A DNA stretch of 64,000 nt from Clostridiales bacterium 1_7_47FAA (GTDB taxonomy: Bacteria > Bacillota > Clostridia > Lachnospirales > Lachnospiraceae), in NCBI GenBank assembly GCA_000155435.1, contig DS990260.1:557004-621003 (forward strand), read 5' to 3'. Both the position numbers and the translations under genes were made by a program. Positions 33,736 to 41,918 of this stretch are shown here, one piece after another; position 1 is the stretch's first letter; each line of letters begins with the position of its first letter. The notes beneath the pieces are model-generated. The model was not told the origin of the DNA. It did not search any database and was given only the letters and a program-made list of their open reading frames with translations.

Positions 33736-33938
33736 GGAAATAATCCTCCTGATACTGATGGCTTACAGTCTGTTAAAACTGGATTCATCATAGCACAGGT
33801 CCGGCTGGATTTCCACTATATACGGAGCAGGGCTGCCATAATACCTGACAGTATATTTTAATGTGCCCGGATGGAACAGGGATGGTATAATGAACTGGTA
33901 AATAATGTAATTCCTGACAAGTCAAAGGAGGACCGGGG

Positions 33939-35303
33939 ATGAAAAAAATGACAGGTTTGAAACAGGGTATGCTCTATTTAATATGTGCGGCAGTCATCAT
34001 AAGCAGTCCGTCCACCGTATCTGCCGGCAATGGACAGACTGCCGTGGAAGATACAGGGGAGCAGCCGCCATCGCTTCGAAAAGAGATTCAGAAACTGAAA
34101 AATGGAAACTGGGTTAACCTGACCACGCAGCAGAAGCTGGAGGATCTGGATATCCTGTATCAGACCCTGAAGGATAATTATCCTTATTTCCATGTTCTCA
34201 AGAGAATGCGGAATGTGGATCTGGAGGAAAAATACCGGACAGCAAGAAAAGAAATCAGCAGGGGCGGAACCGATATCGCCTTTTATCAGCAGCTGGATGC
34301 ATTCATTAATACCAATGACCAGATTGGACATCTGATGCTGGACAATCCCTACTGGTATGAAGATTCCGCCAGTTCCTACAAAAGCCTTGCCAAGGATTAT
34401 CCTGAAATGGAACGCATGCAGAAATTCTCCGCAGCATACAACAATGATAAATCCGTGGAAAACTACGGGAAAATGAAGGCCATAACAGATCCTGCCTATA
34501 ACAAAGTGATGGCATATTACGATGCCGCTGAAACAGCCCAGGACACAGGAACGGGATCAGCGGCGGATAATGTCCGGACACACATCGATAATGTCCAGAC
34601 ACGCATCATTGAAGAAGGCCGTATTGCTTACATAAAAATCGATTCCCTTCTGCCCAGCAATGTCTACGGCGAGGATAAAAAACAGCTCTTTGATTTTTAT
34701 GGAACCGTGAAGGATTATGATAACGTGATATTCGATTTCACGGATAATGGCGGTGGTTCCATGAATTATTTCAATGACCTGATTGTATCCCCCAATATTG
34801 ATACCACCCTGAAATGCAACGCGTATAAACTGATAAAAACCGGGGAAAATAACGGGATTTTCCTGGATTTCAATGATTACCGCCCTATTTCGGAATTCCC
34901 CGGACTCCCCCTCATGAATCAGGATGACCTGTCCGATATGGATCTGTTCCATGAAATAGAGTACACAACCGAACCTTTGGGGAAAGAAAAAATGCTGAAA
35001 GGAAAACTATGGCTGCTTGTAAGCGATACCGTCTTTTCCTCGTCCGAATACGCAGCCATGTTTTCCAAGGCAACCGGCTTCATGACGCTGGTGGGAACCA
35101 GGACAGGCGGGGAAGGAATCGGAAGCGACCCTCTGCCCATCATACTTCCAAACAGCGGTCTTATCGTTCAGTACGCAGCAGAGTACGGCGCTTTGCCCGA
35201 TGGTTCCGGCAGCCAGGAGTATGGGACAATGCCTGATATCCTCTCTCCTGAGGGGGAGTCCGCGCTGGATACCTGTTTAAGGGTCATTGGACAGAATCAC
35301 TAG
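33939..35303 (+). CDS. Secreted S41-like peptidase
   Basis: This 454-residue protein has an N-terminal signal peptide (KKMTGLKQGMLYLICAAVI...SAGN). An N-terminal helical region (KLEDLDILYQTLKDNYPYF) is followed by an S41/tail-specific-protease-like domain: GRIAYIKIDSLLPSNVYG, VIFDFTDNGGGSMNYFN, and the serine-containing VFSSSEYAA at residues 365-372 with the ensuing GTRTGGEGIG. It probably works outside the cell. The ribosome site is GGAGG and the gene stands alone upstream of the BlaI/BlaR1 pair. The substrate is unknown. Confidence 0.85.
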   Translation: MKKMTGLKQGMLYLICAAVIISSPSTVSAGNGQTAVEDTGEQPPSLRKEIQKLKNGNWVNLTTQQKLEDLDILYQTLKDNYPYFHVLKRMRNVDLEEKYRTARKEISRGGTDIAFYQQLDAFINTNDQIGHLMLDNPYWYEDSASSYKSLAKDYPEMERMQKFSAAYNNDKSVENYGKMKAITDPAYNKVMAYYDAAETAQDTGTGSAADNVRTHIDNVQTRIIEEGRIAYIKIDSLLPSNVYGEDKKQLFDFYGTVKDYDNVIFDFTDNGGGSMNYFNDLIVSPNIDTTLKCNAYKLIKTGENNGIFLDFNDYRPISEFPGLPLMNQDDLSDMDLFHEIEYTTEPLGKEKMLKGKLWLLVSDTVFSSSEYAAMFSKATGFMTLVGTRTGGEGIGSDPLPIILPNSGLIVQYAAEYGALPDGSGSQEYGTMPDILSPEGESALDTCLRVIGQNH

Positions 35304-35335
35304 CCATGATATGTGCTGATATGGCTCTGTCTGTA

Positions 35336-35387
35336 TTGACACATGGACTACATCGTGTTATCATATATTCAGACTACACATTGTAGT
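35336..35387 (+). promoter_or_regulatory. blaI promoter with two BlaI-type operators
   Basis: TTGACA (35336-35341), 17-bp spacer, TATCAT (35359-35364). ACTACA-N3-TGTAGT at 35373-35387 is a perfect BlaI/MecI-like palindrome; a partial copy ACTACA-N3-TGTTAT (35347-35361) covers the promoter. Confidence 0.8.
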
Positions 35388-35408
35388 TTTAGCAGGAGGA
35401 AGGAACGA

Positions 35409-35789
35409 ATGGTCCAACAGGTATCTGATGCTGAATTAGAACTGATGAGAATCATCTGGGCAAAGGGCGGCAGGGTCCTTTATGCCCAAATCATGGATGA
35501 GCTTGCAGCGGCTGGCAGCCGCTGGCAAAAGAACACGGTCATCACCCTGCTGTCCCGTCTGGTGGAAAAGGGGCTTTTAAAGACAAATAAGATAGGCCGC
35601 CGTAACGAATACGCCGCCCTGGTTACAGAGGCAGATTACCAGGCGCTGCAGACAGAAAAGCTGATTAAAAAATTCTACGGGGGCAATGCAAAGGGACTTG
35701 TATCAACATTAATCCAAAGGGATATGCTGACAGCTGAGGACTATGAGGAGTTGAGGCAATTCTGGGAGGAGGATAACAAGAGCCGATGA
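35409..35789 (+). CDS. BlaI/MecI/CopY-family repressor
   Basis: This 126-residue winged-helix repressor (VSDAELELMRIIWAKGG, WQKNTVITLLSRLVEKGLLK) is cleaved or released when its partner BlaR1-like protease senses a signal. ATG 35409 has AGGAGGAAGG; a longer reading would start inside the operator. It overlaps the next gene by 4 bases (ATGA), a typical two-gene signalling unit. The controlled targets beyond itself are unknown; no beta-lactamase gene is nearby. Confidence 0.93.
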   Translation: MVQQVSDAELELMRIIWAKGGRVLYAQIMDELAAAGSRWQKNTVITLLSRLVEKGLLKTNKIGRRNEYAALVTEADYQALQTEKLIKKFYGGNAKGLVSTLIQRDMLTAEDYEELRQFWEEDNKSR

Positions 35790-37507
35790 ATGGAATATGG
35801 AAAGTCATCCTGTCCATGTCGCTTTCCGGGACCTTACTGATTACCGCCCTGCTCCTCTTTAAACCCTTGTTCAGGAACCGGTTTGGCAGACGTTGGCAGT
35901 ACTATATCTGGCTGGTGGTAATCAGCCGTCTGCTCCTGCCATTCACACCGCAAGAAAGCCTCATGAACACCTTATTCTTAAAGGCCGGGCAGGCAGGTAT
36001 CCAGACGGGGACAGCCTTAGTTGAGGAACAGATGACCGGGTTGATGCTGGCTGGAGGCGCTATAGGGGGCGGTGCTGCCGGCAATGACAGTACGGACGGT
36101 GGCACTTTATGGAATGATATTGCGGAGAATAGGGCTGACGGTAATGGCGCCGCTGATAAGGGCGTTGTTGATAAGGGCGCTGTTAATAAGGGCGCCGCTG
36201 ATAAGGGTGCTGTTGATAATGGCGCCGCTGATAAGGGCGCTGTTGATAAGGGCGCTGTTGATAAGGGCGCTGTTGATAAGGGCGTTACAGGGCGTGAAAA
36301 TGAAACCTCAAAATCCAGGACAGGCTTATCCCCCGCTGTCCTGACAGCAGGAAAGCTTCTATCCCATCTCTCCCAAAACCTCTGGCTTATCTGGCTCATG
36401 ACAGCAATAATCCTGCTGACACGGAAGATTACAGCTTATCAGGACTTCAGGGATTACGTAAAAGCTGGCGGGGAAGCGGTTGCTGATACAAGGATATTGG
36501 ACCGGATGGCAGTGATTGGCGGACAGGCCGGAATCAGGAAACCTGTGGAACTGTACATTAATCCTCTTGTTTCCTCCCCGCTTCTGATGGGCCTTTTCCA
36601 TCCCTGTATCGTGCTCCCTGAGGCTGACATGCAGGAGACTGGATTTGACTGCATCCTGCTCCACGAACTGACCCACTTAAGACGGATGGATACCGTTTAC
36701 AAATGGCTGGTCCAGTTTACAATCTGCCTGCATTGGTTCAATCCACTTGTGCATCTGATGGGCCGTGAAATCAGCCGGGCCTGTGAACTTGCCTGCGACG
36801 AGGCGGTCATCATGAAACTGGACAGGGAAAAGATACGGGTCTACGGTGATACACTGATCCATGCCACAGGCGCCGGAGGCATCTGCAAAGCGCCTCTCTC
36901 CTCCGTGACACTGATCGAAGGCAAGGAACTGTTAAAAGAAAGGTTGGGCGCAATTATGACATTTAAGAAAAAAACAGGGTTTGCCGCTGTCACTGCTTTT
37001 GCCATGACACTCTTATTATCAGCCGGCGCGATTACAACGGGAGCCTATGCTGCTTCCCATGCATCCATTAGCGGCAGCCAATCCATATCAGACCTTAGGG
37101 AATTCCTGAACCGAAGTCTGTATCACAATTTCCATGCTGCAACAACCGAGGATGAAAAAAATTATGAAATCAGCGGTACAATCTATCAGAACACCCATCC
37201 ACGGAGCCTGGTCCGTTTTGAAAAGCTGCCGGATACCGGGCTTACGGTAAGCGGAAGCATAACCCCACTGGATGGGGAGATACGGCTGATGTACAGGGAT
37301 GAGGATGGTACGCTGGTCACATTGGCCGATGAAACAGCAGGCGCCGGGGAGGCTGTTCCTGTTTCCTGCAGCATCAATGTTTCTGAAAAAGGTGAATTCT
37401 ATTTTGAGTCTGATTCTGCCATCTGTGAATTTGACCTGTTATTCTCTAAATCAGATGGAACCGTATATTATCTTACGAATGAAAACCCAATTGGACTTAC
37501 ATATTAA
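35786..37507 (+). CDS. BlaR1/MecR1-like M56 antirepressor membrane protease
   Basis: This 573-residue membrane protein has two N-terminal helices, a long low-complexity loop at about 121-165 made of (G-A-x-D-K) pentapeptides, then helices and the M56 zinc site HELTH (293-297) with the third ligand region near ACDEAVI. A further helix follows GAIMTFKKKTGFAAVTAFAMTLLLSAG and an extracellular C-terminal domain of about 150 residues. This domain does not look like a penicillin-binding sensor, so the signal is unknown. It should cleave or trigger cleavage of the BlaI repressor. Confidence 0.9.
   Translation: MNGIWKVILSMSLSGTLLITALLLFKPLFRNRFGRRWQYYIWLVVISRLLLPFTPQESLMNTLFLKAGQAGIQTGTALVEEQMTGLMLAGGAIGGGAAGNDSTDGGTLWNDIAENRADGNGAADKGVVDKGAVNKGAADKGAVDNGAADKGAVDKGAVDKGAVDKGVTGRENETSKSRTGLSPAVLTAGKLLSHLSQNLWLIWLMTAIILLTRKITAYQDFRDYVKAGGEAVADTRILDRMAVIGGQAGIRKPVELYINPLVSSPLLMGLFHPCIVLPEADMQETGFDCILLHELTHLRRMDTVYKWLVQFTICLHWFNPLVHLMGREISRACELACDEAVIMKLDREKIRVYGDTLIHATGAGGICKAPLSSVTLIEGKELLKERLGAIMTFKKKTGFAAVTAFAMTLLLSAGAITTGAYAASHASISGSQSISDLREFLNRSLYHNFHAATTEDEKNYEISGTIYQNTHPRSLVRFEKLPDTGLTVSGSITPLDGEIRLMYRDEDGTLVTLADETAGAGEAVPVSCSINVSEKGEFYFESDSAICEFDLLFSKSDGTVYYLTNENPIGLTY
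36146..36280 (+). repeat. Nine 15-bp tandem repeats in the BlaR1-like gene
   Basis: Units of GGCGCTGTTGATAAG type start every 15 bases from 36146 to 36266 and encode GAVDK/GAADK pentapeptides in the loop between membrane segments. Confidence 0.95.
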
Positions 37508-37530
37508 GGGATATTGGAAATGATGCGCGT

Positions 37531-38418
37531 TTACAGTGCATCGATTCCAAGTAAATTCTTAGCCAGTATGCCAATAATAAACGAAATAACAGCAACTGAC
37601 AGGGATATCAGGGCCATTTCCAGAAACCGTCTGAGGAATGGCTCTTCCTTTGCCACGGATATGTAATAGTTGAAAAACAGTATGATAAGCATGACGGTCA
37701 CAATCATTACCGCAAATGCAGCCACATACATATGGGCCGGTAATAAGAGATAGGGAAGCACCAGCAGGGCCACGGTCACCAGATATGCCGCCCCTGTATA
37801 GGCACTGGACTTCAACGCCTCTGCATTCCCCTCTGCCCGCTCCGCCAGATAGTTGGAAGCCGCCATGGACAGGGTTGCGGAAATTCCCGTTATGATTCCG
37901 GTCATGGCTACCAGGCGCGTATTGGCAAGGGCAAAGGTAACGCCTGCAATGGCGCCCGTAAGTTCAACCAAGGCGTCATTCAGCCCCAAAACCATGGCGC
38001 CCACGTAGTGAAGGCGTTCCTCATCCAGCATATTGTATAGTATATTCTCATGGGACCGCTCCTCCTCCAACATCCTGGCTGCCTGGGGCAGTTCATGGCA
38101 CATCATTCCATACCGTTTCCGTCCCACCCGCTCATCCTTCTGCATCATCTTTACCACGAATGTGAATCCGAAGATAACGGTCAGTATCTTTAGGAACAGG
38201 ATATGGCTTCTTTTAGGAACCACATCTTCCCCTGTGATTCCTTTCCATACAGCTGCGTGCGCCTTTTCATCCGAGGACATCTGGCTGAACACCTTCCTGT
38301 TTTTTTCATCCTTCTGTTTCCTCCCCAGATATCCATAAAGAATGGCCCCGGTCTCCTCGTCAATCTGCGCCTTGCGCACGGTTTCCTTCATTTCCGGACT
38401 TAATGTCATGTCTTTCAT
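37531..38418 (-). CDS. VIT1/CCC1-family transporter with a ferritin-like N-terminal domain
   Basis: This 295-residue protein combines a rubrerythrin/ferritin-like helical domain (about 1-130: DEETGAILYGYLGRKQKD, FSQMSSDEKAHAAVW with Glu/His metal ligands, RMLEEERSHENILYN) and a VIT1-type membrane domain (LGLNDALVELTGAIAGVTFAL, YLAERAEGNAEALKSS, five helices). Such proteins export or store iron or manganese. ATG 38418 lies one base after the DUF3795 stop, with GGGGGG upstream. It is the last gene of a three-gene unit. Confidence 0.9.
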   Translation of the reverse strand: MKDMTLSPEMKETVRKAQIDEETGAILYGYLGRKQKDEKNRKVFSQMSSDEKAHAAVWKGITGEDVVPKRSHILFLKILTVIFGFTFVVKMMQKDERVGRKRYGMMCHELPQAARMLEEERSHENILYNMLDEERLHYVGAMVLGLNDALVELTGAIAGVTFALANTRLVAMTGIITGISATLSMAASNYLAERAEGNAEALKSSAYTGAAYLVTVALLVLPYLLLPAHMYVAAFAVMIVTVMLIILFFNYYISVAKEEPFLRRFLEMALISLSVAVISFIIGILAKNLLGIDAL

Positions 38419-38419
38419 C

Positions 38420-38941
38420 CTATGTCCCCCCATTATCTTTCCTTTCACCGCCTTCTGATTTACCCTGGACTTCCCTCTGACAGGCCTTATAGTGTGTTTG
38501 AAAATTCATTCCCGCCATCTGCACACCCCACTCCATCTTCTCCTGACATTCACTGCATTCCCTGTCATGAAGGGAAATAATGCCTTTGCACCGCTTACAT
38601 GTATATCTTTTCTTCTGCTCTTCCATGAAGGATTCAAGGCCATGGTCCTGAACATGCCTGCTGTTTTCCATAAGGCTTGCCTGGTATCGCCTGTTATAGC
38701 TTTTCTCAAGATTCCTGATCTGTCTGCACGGATATTCAGGGCATTGAAAACAGTAGGATAATCCTTTTCCTTTGACGCAGTCTTTTATGTCACAGGCCCT
38801 GCAGTGTTCCGGCTTTCCCAAGTCACTTTCCAGGCAGCCTGCGCATGGTTTCCTGTGGTAACAGTGCCTGTAACAGACCATGCAGTTCATTCCGCATGGA
38901 GCAAACATGACCGGGCGGATGCCTTCCTCAGGCATTTTCAT
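38420..38941 (-). CDS. DUF3795 Cys-rich protein
   Basis: This 173-residue protein has clustered cysteines (CGMNCMVCYRHC, CAGCLESD, HCRACDIKDC, YCFQCPEYPC, CKRCKG, CSEC) suited to metal or Fe-S binding, as in DUF3795. The function is unknown. ATG 38941 has GGAGG at the proper distance. A 35-bp dispersed repeat is embedded in its 3' part and supplies the codons for GVQMAGMNFQTH. Confidence 0.85.
   Translation of the reverse strand: MKMPEEGIRPVMFAPCGMNCMVCYRHCYHRKPCAGCLESDLGKPEHCRACDIKDCVKGKGLSYCFQCPEYPCRQIRNLEKSYNRRYQASLMENSRHVQDHGLESFMEEQKKRYTCKRCKGIISLHDRECSECQEKMEWGVQMAGMNFQTHYKACQREVQGKSEGGERKDNGGT
38494..38528 (-). repeat. 35-bp dispersed repeat, copy inside the DUF3795 gene
   Basis: GTGTTTGAAAA...CCGCCATCTGCACACCC on the plus strand; 32 of 35 bases match the copy at 45115-45149 in an intergenic gap. 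Confidence 0.75.
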
Positions 38942-38970
38942 AAGCCTCTTTCCTCCCCTCCATGGAAATC

Positions 38971-39576
38971 CTATGCCTCCTGCTGTACATCCCTCTTCCT
39001 GACGGTCGGGTAATTCTCAATGATATCCCTGTATCTGAAGCAGCCTTCCCCATGGTCATTGATGACCCCGCAGGCCTGCAGATGGGAGTACACGGTGATT
39101 GAACCCATATATTTGAATCCCCGCTTCTTTAAATCCCTGCTCACCTCATCTGACAGCTTGTTACTTGCCGGGATCCGGCCCTTCTGATGCCCCGCATACA
39201 GGATGGTCTTTCCCTTGGAAAAAGACCATATATACCGGCTGAAGGAGCCGTATTCCTCCCTGATTTCCCGGAAACGCCGGGCGTTATGGATGACGGCCTC
39301 CACTTTTCGCCTGGAACGGATCATTCCTTCCGCCACAAGGATACGCTCCACGTCCCTATCCCCGTAAGCAGCCACCTTATCATAGTCAAACCCGTCAAAA
39401 CACTGACGGAAGATTTCCCGTTTCTGAATCATCATGTTCCAGTTCAGGCCGCACTGCATGACCTCCATCATGAGAAATTCAAATTGCCTGTAATCATCAT
39501 GGAGGGGGATGCCCCACTCCTCATCGTGGTATCTGGTCATTTTTTCATTGCAAAGGCACCATGGACAGCGTTCCAT
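38971..39576 (-). CDS. tag: DNA-3-methyladenine glycosylase I
   Basis: This 201-residue helix-hairpin-helix enzyme removes 3-methyladenine from DNA. Motifs are the N-terminal CPWC and YHDEEWG, LMMEVMQCGLNW, DRDVERILV, and the C-terminal KRGFKYMGSITVYSHLQACGVINDH, in which GVINDH holds zinc-binding residues together with the early Cys. It starts the Tag - DUF3795 - VIT1 row. Confidence 0.94.
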   Translation of the reverse strand: MERCPWCLCNEKMTRYHDEEWGIPLHDDYRQFEFLMMEVMQCGLNWNMMIQKREIFRQCFDGFDYDKVAAYGDRDVERILVAEGMIRSRRKVEAVIHNARRFREIREEYGSFSRYIWSFSKGKTILYAGHQKGRIPASNKLSDEVSRDLKKRGFKYMGSITVYSHLQACGVINDHGEGCFRYRDIIENYPTVRKRDVQQEA

Positions 39577-39696
39577 ACAATCTTCCCCCTCTGGTTTATC
39601 TCCGGTCTGGTTTTATGTACACAACTACCCTTTCATTATATCGTCATACCTGCAATAATACAAGAAAACAGCGCATTAAAAGACAGCGGAAATGAA

Positions 39697-39729
39697 GGCA
39701 GGGAGCCTTCTTCCAATCAGCTCCCTGCC
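39697..39729 (-). terminator. Hairpin at the end of the alpha-galactoside operon
   Basis: GGCAGGGAG and CTCCCTGCC form a 9-bp stem. The hairpin overlaps the last codons and stop of the GH13 gene and is not followed by a strong U-tract. Confidence 0.45.
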
Positions 39730-41864
39730 TCTGCTCTTTTTAACCATCTGAATCCATGACCGTCCACCTTTACAGCGGACGCCCGGAGTATTTCCCCGGT
39801 CATCATATCCTGATACATACCGTCTGTCTCATCAATCCAGGTAATCTTCCCATAGTCATGAAAATTAAAGATACCTACCAGCTTTCCCTGTTCCCGTTCC
39901 CGCACCAGGCACAGCACGGAATCATCCCAGGTTTCCCTGACAGAGAACCTTGCGTCCGCACCAAAGAGTTCCTCGCCCCTGCGCAGTTCCTCCAGCTGTT
40001 TTAACCCGGAAAATATCCGTCCCTGCACGGAATTTCCGTCTTTTATGTATCCTGTCAGTTCCCACCGGAATTTTCCCCTGTGGATATAGCGGGAATCAGC
40101 GGCTTTCTCAGGATCCTCCTTGTACGTGTAGTCATTTACCTGCCCTATCTCATCCCCGCTGTAAAGGACAGGTATCCCGGACAGGAAGAAGAGGAATCCA
40201 TGGAGGCACAGGATACGTCCGATTCCATGCTCCATGCCTTCATCGTCCATTTCAAAACCAGCCTTTTCCACTCCGCACATGGAGGCCGTTGTTCCGCAGA
40301 ACCGCGCATCGCCTGTGACAGGATCTTCGTTGTACAGTTCACCCCGGCTGAAGCTTTCCGGTATCTTTCCTGTGAAGAAGTCATTGAGGTATTTCTTATG
40401 TGGCACCTGCTTCATGCCCCAGGATTCCAGAAGCGGATAATCCAGCCCCCAGCCAATATCGTCATGGCACCGGAGATAATTGAGGAAGGAACAGGTGTCC
40501 GGCAGCCTGCTGATGGTTTCCATCTGGCGTTTTAAAAGCCTGGCGTCCCTGGCGGCAACCGAATGCCACAGGGTGGCCATGGTGGTTACATTGTAAAGCA
40601 TATGGCACTCAGGTTTTTCCACCGTGCCAAAGTACGGCGCCACCTTTTCCGGCTCCATGACCACTTCTCCCAGAAGCAGTACGCCGGGGCACACAATCTC
40701 GCCGATCATACGCATCATGCGCACAATGGTGTGGACCTGGGGAAGGTTCCGGCAGTCTGTTCCCAGTTCTTTCCAGATATATGGCACCGCATCTATCCGT
40801 ATGACATCCATCCCGCAGTTGGCCAGGTACAGGAAATTATACATCATCTCGTTAAACACCACGGGATTCCTGTAATTCAGATCCCACTGATAGGGATAAA
40901 AGCTGGTCATCACGTAGCTGCCTGTTTCCGGAAGGTAGGTGAAGTTGCCCGGCGCCGTGGCGGGGAATACCTGGGGTACGGTCTGTTCGTATTGCCTGGG
41001 GATGTCATAGGAGTCATAGAAAAAGTACCGTTCCCTGTACTCCTTTTCGCCTGCCCTGGCCCGCTTTGCCCATTCATGTTCCTCGGACGTGTGGTTCATC
41101 ACAAAATCCAGGCACAGGCTGATTCCCCGTTTATGGCACTCATCTGCCAGCGCCATCAAATCGTCCATGGTTCCAAGGTCATCCCTTACCTTCCTGAAAT
41201 CCGACACCGCATATCCTCCGTCTGAACGGCCCCTGGGGGTGTCCAGCAAAGGCATCAGATGTAGATAATTGACATTACAGCCTTCTATGTAATCCAGCTT
41301 CTCCTTCACGCCTGTTAACGTGCCTGCAAACTGGTCCGTGTACATCATCATGCCAAGCATGCTGCTTTTCCTGAACCATCCCGGATCCTTCTCCCGCTCC
41401 ATATCCAGCCGTTTAAGGCTGTCCCTGCGCTCCTGGCAGAACTGCTCCATTCCCCTGCACAGCCCTTCAAACATCTGCTGATTGTCGTAAAGCTCCATAT
41501 AAAGCCATTTCAGTTCATCCAGATGGCGCTCCAGGCGTTTCTGGAAAGGGGGGATTTTTAATCCGGCTTTTCCTGCTATGGGTCTGTCTGCTGCATGTTT
41601 GTCTGCTGTATGCTTGTCTGCTGTGTTTTTATCTGCCGCATGCTGGCCTGTTATGTTTTTATCTGCCGCATGACGGCCTGTTATGTTTTTATCTACCGCA
41701 TGCCGACCTGTTATGTTTTTATCTGCCGCATGCCGACCTGTTATGTTTTTATCTGCCACATGCCGGCCTGTTATGTTTTTATCTGCCGCATGTTGGCCTG
41801 CTGTATTTTTACCTGCCACACATTTGCCCGCCCCGGTTTTATACGCTCCATTTTTATCAGCCAT
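39717..41864 (-). CDS. GH13 alpha-glucan/sucrose enzyme, amylosucrase-like
   Basis: This 715-residue protein has a low-complexity N-terminus (about 16-81) built of DKNITGRHAA-like decapeptides, then a helical segment and a GH13 barrel: LHLMPLLDTP, LCLDFVMNHTS, MDVIRIDAVPYIWKELG (nucleophile Asp), LLLGEVVMEPEK (acid Glu) and NYLRCHDDIGWG (third Asp). Length and motifs resemble amylosucrase/sucrose hydrolase subgroup enzymes. It is the last gene of an alpha-galactoside operon, in the position where msm operons hold sucrose phosphorylase, so it probably handles the sucrose released from raffinose. No signal peptide is seen. Confidence 0.88.
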   Translation of the reverse strand: MADKNGAYKTGAGKCVAGKNTAGQHAADKNITGRHVADKNITGRHAADKNITGRHAVDKNITGRHAADKNITGQHAADKNTADKHTADKHAADRPIAGKAGLKIPPFQKRLERHLDELKWLYMELYDNQQMFEGLCRGMEQFCQERRDSLKRLDMEREKDPGWFRKSSMLGMMMYTDQFAGTLTGVKEKLDYIEGCNVNYLHLMPLLDTPRGRSDGGYAVSDFRKVRDDLGTMDDLMALADECHKRGISLCLDFVMNHTSEEHEWAKRARAGEKEYRERYFFYDSYDIPRQYEQTVPQVFPATAPGNFTYLPETGSYVMTSFYPYQWDLNYRNPVVFNEMMYNFLYLANCGMDVIRIDAVPYIWKELGTDCRNLPQVHTIVRMMRMIGEIVCPGVLLLGEVVMEPEKVAPYFGTVEKPECHMLYNVTTMATLWHSVAARDARLLKRQMETISRLPDTCSFLNYLRCHDDIGWGLDYPLLESWGMKQVPHKKYLNDFFTGKIPESFSRGELYNEDPVTGDARFCGTTASMCGVEKAGFEMDDEGMEHGIGRILCLHGFLFFLSGIPVLYSGDEIGQVNDYTYKEDPEKAADSRYIHRGKFRWELTGYIKDGNSVQGRIFSGLKQLEELRRGEELFGADARFSVRETWDDSVLCLVREREQGKLVGIFNFHDYGKITWIDETDGMYQDMMTGEILRASAVKVDGHGFRWLKRAEAGS
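41621..41820 (-). repeat. Six or more 30-bp tandem repeats at the 5' end of the GH13 gene
   Basis: Units start at 41621, 41651, 41681, 41711, 41741 and 41771 with a partial copy to 41820. They encode DKNITGRHAA-like decapeptides before the enzyme fold. Confidence 0.95.
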
Positions 41865-41918
41865 CTTCAATTCTCCTGTTCCCACATTCCTGCCGTCCCT
41901 TATCCCGCCATACCGGAA

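Noticed and set aside
36146-36280. Possible CRISPR or origin iterons
   Set aside because: The repeats are 15 bp, contiguous, in frame and inside a gene.
41621-41820. Possible CRISPR array because of regular 30-bp units
   Set aside because: The units are contiguous with no unique spacers, they stay in one reading frame and encode decapeptide repeats; no cas genes are near.
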